Source of the DNA: Castellaniella sp. MT123
GTDB lineage: Bacteria > Pseudomonadota > Gammaproteobacteria > Burkholderiales > Burkholderiaceae_B
Direction of reading: 5' to 3'
Length of the DNA stretch: 64,000 nt
Assembly (NCBI RefSeq): GCF_039614765.1
Contig: NZ_CP154879.1
Location: 434,001 to 498,000 of the forward strand
This document shows positions 7,694 to 15,293 of the stretch, in pieces. A model generated the notes under the pieces. That model saw only the letters and a program-made list of their open reading frames with translations, did no database searches and had not been told where the DNA came from. Made by a program: the position numbers and the translations under genes. The first letter of the stretch is position 1. The number at the start of each line of letters is the position of its first letter.

Positions 7694-9354
7694 AAGCCGC
7701 CATTTACACTCGTTACAGCACGGACAAGCAGCGAAACTCATCTACTGAGGATCAGGAACGCAACTGCTGCGGCTTCGCCGCCCGGGAAGGGCTCGAGGTG
7801 GTGAGCACCTTTAGCGATGAGGAAATATCCGGCACGATAAGGCAACGGCCGCAGTATGGTCTCATGCTGGAGGCCGCGCAGAGGCGTGACTTCGATGTAC
7901 TCCTCATCGACGACTTGAGCCGCCTGGCGCGAGATGCTCAGGAGCAGGGGCTCACGCTGAGGCGCCTGAAATTTCTCGACATTCGCGTGGTGGGTGTGTC
8001 CGAAGGGTACGACTCTGATGCGCCTGGCGAGAAGATTCACGCCACAGTGAAGGGACTAGTAAATGAATTGTATGTGGACAATATCCGCTTTCAGACGAAG
8101 CGCGGGCTCGAAGGCCGGGTGCTCAAGGGTCTGAGCGCTGGTGGCAAGGCCTACGGCTATGCGACCCAGCCGGTGGTGGAGGATGGGCAGGTCGTCGGAT
8201 ATGAGATGAAGCTGGTTGCCGAACAGGCTGAAGTCGTTCGGCAGATTTTTTCGCTCTATGCCGATGGCAATTCGCCGCTGGCCATTGCCAAGAAGCTGAA
8301 TGACGAAGGTATTTGCTCGCCGCGCGGTCATTCGTGGGCGCGTTCTGCAATCCACGGTGATCCGCGCGATGGCAGCGGCATCCTGAACAATTCGCTGTAC
8401 AACGGCATCTATGTGTGGAATCGCGCGCGGTTTGTCACGAATCCGGAAACTGGCAAGCGTACACGCAAACCGAATGACAAGTCGGCGTGGGTTACATGCG
8501 AAGTGCCACACCTCAGGATTGTGTCCGAGGAGATCTGGGATCGCGTGAAGGCGCGCCAACAGGAGGTCTCCCGAAGGAGTTTGGCCAAACAGGCCGAATG
8601 TGGCCCCAAAGCTCGTACTGGCGCGGGACCGAAGTACTTGTTTAGCGGTCTGCTCAAGTGCGCACTGTGCGGATCGAATTTCTCGATGGTAGATGGCTAT
8701 CGGTATGGGTGCGCCCGTCATAAGGATCGCGGCGAGACGGCATGCAGCAACAACGCCAAGGTCAGTCGGCGAGTGGTTGAGGCTGTGCTATTGAAGGCGT
8801 TGAAAGAGCGCCTTCTATCAGTGGATGCGCTCAAGCACTATGGGCGTGCTCTTGAGTCGTCTGTGGAGCAGCAGCTCAAGGGCCATTCTGTAAAGGGCGA
8901 GCTGGTGGCGAAGGAAGTGGGCGATGTCGAGAGACAGATTCGGCGCCTGGTTGAGAGCATCAAGGCCGGGATTGATCCGAGCCTGGTTCGTGATGAGATC
9001 AACCGTCTCCAGAAGCGGCGAGATGTGTTGGCTCGTGAGCACGCTGAATCTTGCGAGTCTGCACCGGTGGCGTCCGAGATCATTGCACGCGGTATCGCAC
9101 ACTATGATGAACTAATTGCGAATCTGGAGGGGGTGCTGTCCGGAGATGTCGCCGCTGCCAGAACCCTTTTGCGAGAGCTTTTTGGTGGCGAGATCACCCT
9201 CATCCCTGGGGACGACGGGACTCTAGACGCAAAAATGGCCAGCTCGTCGGCTGGCCTGTTTTCGCTGATTTCCAAGACTCCCGGCGTTTTCACCGAAAGT
9301 CAGATAAATGTGGTTGCGGGGACAGGATTTGAACCTGTGACCTTCGGGTTATGA
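7690..9354 (+). CDS. Large serine recombinase (integrase) whose 3' end lies in the tRNA repeat
   Basis: The 554-residue protein has a resolvase catalytic domain (YTRYSTDKQR with Ser at about 10, IDDLSRLARD at about 73-82), the Recombinase domain (KAYGYATQP, LAIAKKLNDEGICSPRG), a zinc ribbon (LKCALCGSNFSM with a second cysteine pair near residue 340-352) and a coiled coil (about 410-450). These enzymes integrate and excise elements. The start is TTG, overlapping the stop of the 49-residue gene. The final codons, VVAGTGFEPVTFGL, are encoded by the 45-base copy of the initiator-tRNA 3' part (9311-9355), so the gene ends inside the attachment sequence. The gene appears intact. It reads toward the tRNA, as expected of an integrase at the tRNA-proximal end of an older element. 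Confidence 0.85.
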   Translation: MKAAIYTRYSTDKQRNSSTEDQERNCCGFAAREGLEVVSTFSDEEISGTIRQRPQYGLMLEAAQRRDFDVLLIDDLSRLARDAQEQGLTLRRLKFLDIRVVGVSEGYDSDAPGEKIHATVKGLVNELYVDNIRFQTKRGLEGRVLKGLSAGGKAYGYATQPVVEDGQVVGYEMKLVAEQAEVVRQIFSLYADGNSPLAIAKKLNDEGICSPRGHSWARSAIHGDPRDGSGILNNSLYNGIYVWNRARFVTNPETGKRTRKPNDKSAWVTCEVPHLRIVSEEIWDRVKARQQEVSRRSLAKQAECGPKARTGAGPKYLFSGLLKCALCGSNFSMVDGYRYGCARHKDRGETACSNNAKVSRRVVEAVLLKALKERLLSVDALKHYGRALESSVEQQLKGHSVKGELVAKEVGDVERQIRRLVESIKAGIDPSLVRDEINRLQKRRDVLAREHAESCESAPVASEIIARGIAHYDELIANLEGVLSGDVAAARTLLRELFGGEITLIPGDDGTLDAKMASSSAGLFSLISKTPGVFTESQINVVAGTGFEPVTFGL

Positions 9355-9355
9355 G
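9311..9355. repeat. Left attachment repeat: copy of the 3' part of tRNA-fMet
   Basis: These 45 bases are identical to 37424-37468, from the CCA end through the anticodon loop of the initiator tRNA. After one mismatch the next four bases also agree, then similarity ends. It is not a functional tRNA because the 5' part is absent. The two direct repeats bound the island with the tyrosine integrase next to the intact tRNA, the standard product of integration into a tRNA 3' end. Confidence 0.92.
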
Positions 9356-9387
9356 GCCGAAAAAAGCCCTGATGAATCAGTGACTTA

Positions 9388-10763
9388 GGGAGTGTCAGAT
9401 TTTTTGTGGGCGGGGCGATTTGACATTGGTTAATCCCTGGCCTCAGTGAACCGTTCACCGAACAGAATGGCGAACTGGTTCATCGCCGCCTTCCAAGTGT
9501 GAACGGATCGGGATGGCTTGGCCAGGATGTTTCTGAGCGCCAGCCACAGCAGCTTCACAGCCGCCTCATCGCTGGGGAACTGGCCCCGGTTCTTGATAAT
9601 TTTACGCAGCTGCCGGTTCATGTTCTCGATGGCGTTGGTGGTGTAGATCACTCGCCGGATATCGGGCGGGAAGATGAAGAACGGCACCACATGCTCCCAA
9701 GCCCGTTCCCAGGCGGCCACAATGGTCGGGTAGCGGGTACCCCAGGGGCCATCGGCGAAGGCCTGCAGGGCCTCTCGGGCCTGCTGTTCGTTGGCGGCGG
9801 TATAGATGGGCTTGAGCGCGGCAGCGACCAATTTACGGTCCTTCCAGCCCGCGTAATCCAAGCTGTTGCGCATCAGGTGCACGATGCAGGTCTGCACCGT
9901 CGTCTTCGGGAAGACCGCGTTAATGGCCTCGGGCAGGCCCTTTAAGCCATCCACCACGGCGATCAGGATGTCCTGGCAGCCTCGGTTTTTCAGTTCATTG
10001 AAGACCTTGAGCCAGAATTTTGAGCCCTCGGTTTGTTCGATCCACAGCCCCAGCACGTCGCGTTCCCCGTTGGCGTCGATGCCCAGGGCCAGGTAGACGG
10101 CCTTGTTGACCACCAAACCATCAGTGCGGATCTTCACCCGCAGTGCGTCAAATAAGACGACCGGGTACATGCGCTCCAAGGGGCGGTTCTGCCAGGCGAC
10201 GGTCTCGGCCATCACCTCGTTGGTCACCTCGCTGATGAGCTCGGGCGAAACGTTCGTGCCATAGGTCTCGGCGAGAAAAGCCTGGATCTCGCGCACGCTC
10301 ATGCCACGGGCATACAGGGCAATGATGCGCTCATCGAACCCGGCGAAATGGCGTTCATGCTTGGGGATGAGCACCGGCTCGAAGCTGCCGTCGCGGTCTC
10401 GGGGCAGCTGTACCTGCACCGAACCGTGCTTGGTCAGCAGCGTCTTGGTGCTCACGCCGTTGCGCTCATCGGTCTGCGCGGCGGGCTTGTCCTCACCGGG
10501 GCGGTAGCCCAGGTGCACGTTCATCTCCGCACCCATGGCCCGCTCGATGACCGCGCGGCCGAAGGCATCGATCAGGTCCTCGACCTCCATGGCTGACATC
10601 GGGCCTTCGACCAGGCCGTCCAGTAGGTGCTCAGGCAGCTTGGGCAGCCGCGCCTCGCGGGCGGCCGCCTGCGCCGCGATGGATGGTTTCTTGTGTTTCA
10701 CGGGCATATCCATGATCGTTTTCTCTCATGTTATGCCTCGCCCACAAAATTCCGGACACTCTC
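9388..10763. mobile_element. IS256-family insertion sequence, copy 1 (1376 bp)
   Basis: The ends are GGGAGTGTC... and, reading inward from the right, GAGAGTGTC..., with TTTTGTGGGCG shared in both termini. The 8-base target duplication GTGACTTA is present at 9380-9387 and 10764-10771. It carries one transposase gene. It landed between the left attachment repeat and the arm-like repeat at 10838, adding 1.4 kb to that spacing. The second copy (13584-14959) has the same length but differs at many positions. Confidence 0.95.
9430..10713 (-). CDS. IS256-family (Mutator-type) transposase, copy 1
   Basis: This 427-residue transposase has the DDE triad in the expected contexts: Asp 189 in VVLFDALRVK, Asp 255 in IAVVDGLKGLPEA and Glu 363 in YTTNAIENMNRQLRK. 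The N-terminal part holds the DNA-binding region. The length is normal and there is no frameshift, so it may be active. The ends of the element lie 42 and 50 bases outside the gene. Confidence 0.96.
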   Translation of the reverse strand: MDMPVKHKKPSIAAQAAAREARLPKLPEHLLDGLVEGPMSAMEVEDLIDAFGRAVIERAMGAEMNVHLGYRPGEDKPAAQTDERNGVSTKTLLTKHGSVQVQLPRDRDGSFEPVLIPKHERHFAGFDERIIALYARGMSVREIQAFLAETYGTNVSPELISEVTNEVMAETVAWQNRPLERMYPVVLFDALRVKIRTDGLVVNKAVYLALGIDANGERDVLGLWIEQTEGSKFWLKVFNELKNRGCQDILIAVVDGLKGLPEAINAVFPKTTVQTCIVHLMRNSLDYAGWKDRKLVAAALKPIYTAANEQQAREALQAFADGPWGTRYPTIVAAWERAWEHVVPFFIFPPDIRRVIYTTNAIENMNRQLRKIIKNRGQFPSDEAAVKLLWLALRNILAKPSRSVHTWKAAMNQFAILFGERFTEARD

Positions 10764-10837
10764 GTGACTTATCCAATAAAATCAACGATGTGGCTTACCC
10801 TGACTTACCTCATTTTACCCCGGTTTACCGGGTGAAT

Positions 10838-10856
10838 TGCAGCAAAATTGCAGCAA
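10838..10856. repeat. Arm-like repeat near the left end of the island
   Basis: TGCAGCAAAATTGCAGCAA occurs here and, identical and in the same orientation, at 37347-37365 near the right end. Within it GCAGCAA is itself repeated. Copies near both ends of an integrase-driven island suggest arm-type binding sites of the tyrosine integrase or its excision factor. Confidence 0.65.
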
Positions 10857-10911
10857 TGCTGCAGCCGTGAACAGCCTAAAAAACACGTCAAGTAGGTCGC
10901 GGTAAATCGGT

Positions 10912-10953
10912 GGCTATACCGTAGGCAGTCATGTGATTGCGTACCGTATAGCC
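10912..10953. promoter_or_regulatory. Inverted repeat before the AlpA-like gene
   Basis: GGCTATAC (10912-10919) pairs with GTATAGCC (10946-10953), and the next bases are nearly symmetric too. It ends seven bases before the preferred ATG at 10960, a position suited to an operator for autoregulation. Confidence 0.45.
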
Positions 10954-10959
10954 ATACCT

Positions 10960-11235
10960 ATGGAAGCACTCCTTTCTCCGAAAACCCTTGCCGTTATGCT
11001 GGAACTCTCGGAGCAGACAATCTACAACCGCATCTGCACAGGTGGGAATCTGCCGACGTTCTTCAGGCTGGGCCGCCTGGTCAGGTTCCGACAAGGCGAT
11101 GTCGAAGTCTGGTTGGGGCAGCAAGCGCAACGCAGGTCTGTTCCTGTTGAGTCGCCGGTCAAGGTGCCGCCCCGCAGAGGCCGCCCGACAAAAGCCGAGC
11201 AGGTCAGGCGGCGGCAGATGGCCGTGCTTCGGTAA
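10960..11235 (+). CDS. AlpA/excisionase-like helix-turn-helix protein
   Basis: The protein (91 residues from ATG 10960) contains LLSPKTLAVMLELSEQTIYN followed by GGNLPTFFRLGRLVRFRQGD, the helix-turn-helix and wing of the MerR-like excisionase/AlpA fold, then a basic tail with a GRPTKAEQVRRRQ stretch. Members regulate prophage or island integrases and act as directionality factors. It is at the end of the island opposite the integrase. A GTG start at 10933 is possible but would lie inside the inverted repeat 10912-10953, so the ATG is preferred. Confidence 0.75.
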   Translation: MEALLSPKTLAVMLELSEQTIYNRICTGGNLPTFFRLGRLVRFRQGDVEVWLGQQAQRRSVPVESPVKVPPRRGRPTKAEQVRRRQMAVLR

Positions 11236-11252
11236 AAGCAGAAGACTCACCA

Positions 11253-12023
11253 TTATTTGCGAAACCAATGTTTTCGGTGCCAAGCCAGATAGGGCAGGTG
11301 GGCATCTGACAGACTATGCAGTGCTTCGTTCCCGTGCAGCCCCAGTGCTTTACGCTGCAGCAGTTGCAGTGATGGGGATACCTGGATGGCCCCCGAATCC
11401 AGGAACGTTATCCAGCCAGCGTCAAATAGGGCGTCGAAATGCGGTGCCAGCAGAAAGCCGTTGAACACATCCAGACGCTCTTCGTCGGTTTCGCAGCGGG
11501 CCCAAGGCTTGATATGAGAGGCACGTAACAGCTGCGGCTCATCCAGGCTCGTCAGGGCGCAGCGGCCTCCCCAGTACTCGATAAGTGTCGCTCGGAAGAT
11601 ATCTTGTCCGATGCGCTGGCGTACCAGGCGGCTGATTTCTGTGGCATCGGGTGGTGTGTGAGTGCGTTCCCGATAGTGCTGTAAGCCGATTCCGGCCATC
11701 ACCCGAAACATGTCGGCGGCCCGGTCTATACTGTGGTACAGCTTCTCGTAATCTGCGGCACCTTCAAGGCCAACACTCCAGGGTTCAGACTGGATTGATA
11801 CCTGCAATCCGAGTTCTGCCGCAATCTGCCTGCATACACTGGAGTCGGTCAGCCCGAGTCGATAGCCGCCCTGACTGGTGGCCGCTACCCCAAGCGCCTG
11901 CGAGAAGGCCGTGGACCGAAAGACTAGCCATGAACCTTCTTCCTGGGAGCGCAGGTCAAACCCTGCGTCTTGGGCAGCCTTTTCAAGCCGAGTGCGTTCC
12001 AGTAGCGGAATCGGTGAGTTCAT
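11253..12023 (-). CDS. HNH_2-type endonuclease-domain protein
   Basis: The C-terminal half holds an HNH domain: GGRCALTSL (about residues 151-159), RASHIKPWARC (about 166-176) and NGFLLAPHFDALFDAGWITF (about 188-207). The first 100 residues are a separate domain of unknown function. HNH enzymes of this type cut DNA and are common as restriction endonucleases. Its ATG (12023) overlaps the stop of the DUF262 gene (12020) by four bases, so it is the last gene of the defence operon. Whether the split of the gene above reduces its expression cannot be told from sequence; the IS transposase on the same strand may supply transcription. Confidence 0.8.
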   Translation of the reverse strand: MNSPIPLLERTRLEKAAQDAGFDLRSQEEGSWLVFRSTAFSQALGVAATSQGGYRLGLTDSSVCRQIAAELGLQVSIQSEPWSVGLEGAADYEKLYHSIDRAADMFRVMAGIGLQHYRERTHTPPDATEISRLVRQRIGQDIFRATLIEYWGGRCALTSLDEPQLLRASHIKPWARCETDEERLDVFNGFLLAPHFDALFDAGWITFLDSGAIQVSPSLQLLQRKALGLHGNEALHSLSDAHLPYLAWHRKHWFRK

Positions 12024-13583
12024 CGTGCTTGCCTATCCGATGATAGAGTGGTTGCTTCGTGTATTCCGGCTAACTTTTCGTAGCCCCGCCGAATCACTGT
12101 GGCAATCAGTGGGCGCCTTGCTACGAGAAAATCTTCATACGGCAGGTTTTGCCAGCCTTCAGGCAACGCGTGCCAGTTCATCATGTCTTTCAATTCTCTT
12201 TTGGAGAAACGGTCGGCGTATTGCGGCCAGTAGTCCTTGGGGGCGATATCAGAGATGGCCAGGTTGTCATCCCATTCGACCAGGGTGTAGTTTGCTATCT
12301 GGTTTGTTTCCCTGAGTTCACTGATGCCCAGTCCCTTCAGGTAGCTTTTGGGAAATATGTGATGACGTTCCAAAGGCTTCTTGTTCCCAATTGCGGGTGG
12401 GTCCAGGAGGTCCGCGACCTTCTGCTTGGAGAACAGGGCCTTGGCCTCGCACAGTACCAAAGCAGCGTAATAAGCAAAGAGGCTGGGGCCACGACTGGCG
12501 GAAGTGGCAAGTTCGAGGGGCAAGGTCTTTACCCAGTAATCATCGGTGAGGGTCGCAGCCTCGACCTCGGATAGTGCCTTCACAAATTCAGTAGGGTTCC
12601 TGCTGTCTGGCAGCAACTTGAGGTCTGTCTCGTAGCGAGACTCCGGTGAACTGGTATAGCGTCCGGTCAGAAGCGACATGTAGAGCCAGCGGGCTATGGT
12701 TTGCTTGAGCGTATAGGGTTCCACCCCATACTCTGTGCGACCAATCAGATAAAGCTGATAGGCAAAAATCAGCGCCCCTTCGGAGCTGATGTACCGCTGA
12801 TGGCGGTATCCTGCGCTGCGCACGACATTTAGAAAGTCTGCCCAGTGAGTCAGGTTCAGCACCTTGGCTTGGGCTGCTTTCAATTGGCCAAACTGCTTGC
12901 TGCGGAGTTCGGTCGAAAATTCACCGGTTCGCAGGTCTTTGCCGCGCAAGACGGAATACACATGTTCAAGGCGGCCCCTGCGAAAGGCGATGCCTACGCC
13001 TACACGCAGGAGCTGGTCCGGCTCGGGCCGGAAAATCGGATTCAGAGGGCTTGCCCCGTTGCCTGCTGTAGGTTTTCGGGTAGCAATGCTGAACTGCTCG
13101 AGGTCAGTGCGCCCTCCATCCCAATGGACGGACATCAGGGTCAGGATGAAATCCGATTGGTTCAGTTTTTTACCTTCGCTGTTGATACGCACAAAGATGT
13201 CAGCCACTTGCTCTTCATCGGCTGACTGCGTTAGTTCCAGTGCCACAAAGGGATAGTCTTTCAGTCCTGCCAGTCGACCGATAGCCTTGGCGATATGGCG
13301 CTCTTCGTCTTTATCCACTTCGCGCGTCTGACGAAGCCGGTCAAGATACTGAGAAATAGTCTCGTAGGAGTCTTGTGAGAAGACCTCCGAGATGTCGGTA
13401 ATGAATTCAGCCTGCCTCTGCGTGGTGGCATCTGGCACGGCAAATTCCCCTTTCAAGGGGTTGAAGGCAATGCGGATGCGTTCGTGCTCAAAGTTGTCCC
13501 GTAGCACTGGTTCCTTCATCACCACAGCATAGAGTGAGGTCAGGCGTTGCTGCCCATCGACAATCAGTAGCGATGGTGCCTTT

Positions 13584-14959
13584 GGGAGTGTCAGATTTTT
13601 TGTGGGCGGGGCGGTTTGACATCGTTTAATCCCTCGCCTCGGTGAACCGTTCACCGAACAGGATGGCGAACTGATTCATGGCTGCTTTCCACGTATGAAC
13701 CGATCGTGACGGCTTGGCCAGCACGTTTCGCAGCGCCAGCCATAGGAGTTTGACGGCCGCCTCGTCGCTGGGGAATTGGCCCCGGTTCTTGATGATTTTA
13801 CGCAGCTGCCGATTCATGTTCTCGATGGCGTTCGTGGTATAGATCACGCGCCGGATATCGGGTGGGAAGATGAAGAACGGCACCACATGTTCCCAGGCCC
13901 GCTCCCAGGCGGCCACGATCGTCGGATATTTCGTGCCCCAAGGGCCAGCCGCGAAGGCGGCCAGCGCCTCTCTGGCCTGTTGCTCATTGGCGGCGGCATA
14001 GATGGGCTTGAGGGCGGCGGCGACCAACTTACGGTCCTTCCAGCCGGCGTAATCCAGGCTGTTGCGCATCAGATGCACGATGCAGGTCTGCACCGTCGTT
14101 TTCGGGAAGACCACGTTGATGGCCTCGGGCAGGCCCTTTAAACCATCGACCACGGCAATCAGAATGTCCTGGCAGCCCCGGTTCTTGAGCTCGTTGAAGA
14201 CCTTGAGCCAGAACTTCGAACCTTCGGTCTGCTCAATCCACAGCCCCAGCACGTCACGCTCCCCGTTAGCGTCGATCCCCAGGGCCAGGTAGACCGCCTT
14301 GTTGACCACCAGCCCGTCGGTGCGGATCTTCACGCGCAGGGCATCGAAGAACACGACCGGGTACATGCGCTCCAGGGGCCGATTCTGCCAGGCCACCGTC
14401 TCGGTCATGACCTCGTCAGTGACCTCGCTGATGAGCTCGGGCGAGACATCCGTGCCATAGGTCTCAGCCAGGAATGCCTGGATCTCGCGCACGCTCATGC
14501 CTCGGGCGTACAGGGCGATGATGCGTTCATCGAACCCGGCGAAATGGCGCTCATGCTTGGGGATCAAGACCGGCTCGAAGGTACCGTCCCGGTCGCGGGG
14601 CAACTGAACACGCATCGAGCCGTGTTTGGTCAACAGCGTCTTGGCGCTCACGCCGTTGCGTTCGTCGGCTTGTTGGGCCGGCTTGTCTTCGCCGGCACGG
14701 TAGCCAAGGTGGGCGTTCATCTCGCCAGCCATGGCCCGCTCGATCACCGCCTTGCCAAAGGCATCAATCAGATCCTCGACCTCCATGGCCGACATCGGAC
14801 CTTCGACCAGGCCGTCCAGCAAATGCTCAGGCAGCTTCGGAAATCGGGCCGTACGGGCGGCCGCCTGGGCCGCAATAGATGGCTTCTTGTGTTTCACGGG
14901 CATATCCATGATCGTTTTCTCTCATGTTATGCCTCGCCCACAAAATTCTGGACACTCTC
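13584..14959. mobile_element. IS256-family insertion sequence, copy 2 (1376 bp)
   Basis: Same length, terminal sequences and gene layout as the copy at 9388-10763, with its own 8-base target duplication GTGCCTTT at 13576-13583 and 14960-14967. It interrupts the DUF262-HNH gene after about codon 78. The two copies differ throughout, so neither is a recent duplicate of the other. Confidence 0.95.
13626..14909 (-). CDS. IS256-family (Mutator-type) transposase, copy 2
   Basis: The 427-residue product matches copy 1 over its whole length with scattered substitutions (for example AGEMNAHLGYRAGEDKPAQQ against GAEMNVHLGYRPGEDKPAAQ). The triad contexts FFDALRVK, VVDGLKGLPEA and TTNAIENMN are intact. 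It is transcribed in the same direction as the gene it interrupts. Confidence 0.96.
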   Translation of the reverse strand: MDMPVKHKKPSIAAQAAARTARFPKLPEHLLDGLVEGPMSAMEVEDLIDAFGKAVIERAMAGEMNAHLGYRAGEDKPAQQADERNGVSAKTLLTKHGSMRVQLPRDRDGTFEPVLIPKHERHFAGFDERIIALYARGMSVREIQAFLAETYGTDVSPELISEVTDEVMTETVAWQNRPLERMYPVVFFDALRVKIRTDGLVVNKAVYLALGIDANGERDVLGLWIEQTEGSKFWLKVFNELKNRGCQDILIAVVDGLKGLPEAINVVFPKTTVQTCIVHLMRNSLDYAGWKDRKLVAAALKPIYAAANEQQAREALAAFAAGPWGTKYPTIVAAWERAWEHVVPFFIFPPDIRRVIYTTNAIENMNRQLRKIIKNRGQFPSDEAAVKLLWLALRNVLAKPSRSVHTWKAAMNQFAILFGERFTEARD

Positions 14960-15293
14960 GTGCCTTTTGCTTGGAGTCCTGGCCAATCCCCTTAGTTCCG
15001 CTATCGTCGGCGCCGGTTTGCCAGAACAAAAAATAGCCAACCGGGTAGCCTTTGTACATCGAATCAAACAGGTCACGAACCTTGGTGTTGGGCCAGACGA
15101 AGGGGCGTTGGATGTCCGGTAGGCCGATGACTCCCAATTTGATTTGGTTCAGCAACACGCCCAGAGTGTAATTGACTTCTTTGAACAGCCGTTCTTGCAT
15201 GACGTACTCAACCTCGCTTTCGATGTGTCTGATTATGGCAATCTATTATCTGGGTATGCCTTCAGTACCCGGGAGAAACCTTTCCTGTGCGTA

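Larger units (their letters stand above)
12020..15200 (-). pseudogene. DUF262-HNH protein (GmrSD/SspE/BrxU-like) split by an IS256 element
   Basis: Bases 14968-15200 encode the start (LPDIQRPFVWPNTKVRDLFD, then GYPVGYFLFW) and 12020-13583 encode the rest, beginning SLLIVDGQQRLTSLYAVV. Removing the IS and one copy of its 8-base target duplication restores an uninterrupted frame of 598 residues, so the only visible damage is the insertion. DGQQRLTSL is the signature of DUF262, the nucleotide-hydrolysing domain of modification-dependent enzymes such as GmrS, SspE and BrxU. The C-terminal LERHHIFPKSYL with a following Asn is an HNH nuclease. It is the probable effector nuclease of the operon. The upstream ATPase gene ends 93 bases before its start. 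Confidence 0.88.

Noticed and set aside
9311-9355. Second tRNA-Met gene
   Set aside because: Only the 3' part is present; the D-arm and 5' acceptor strand are missing, so it is the attachment repeat.
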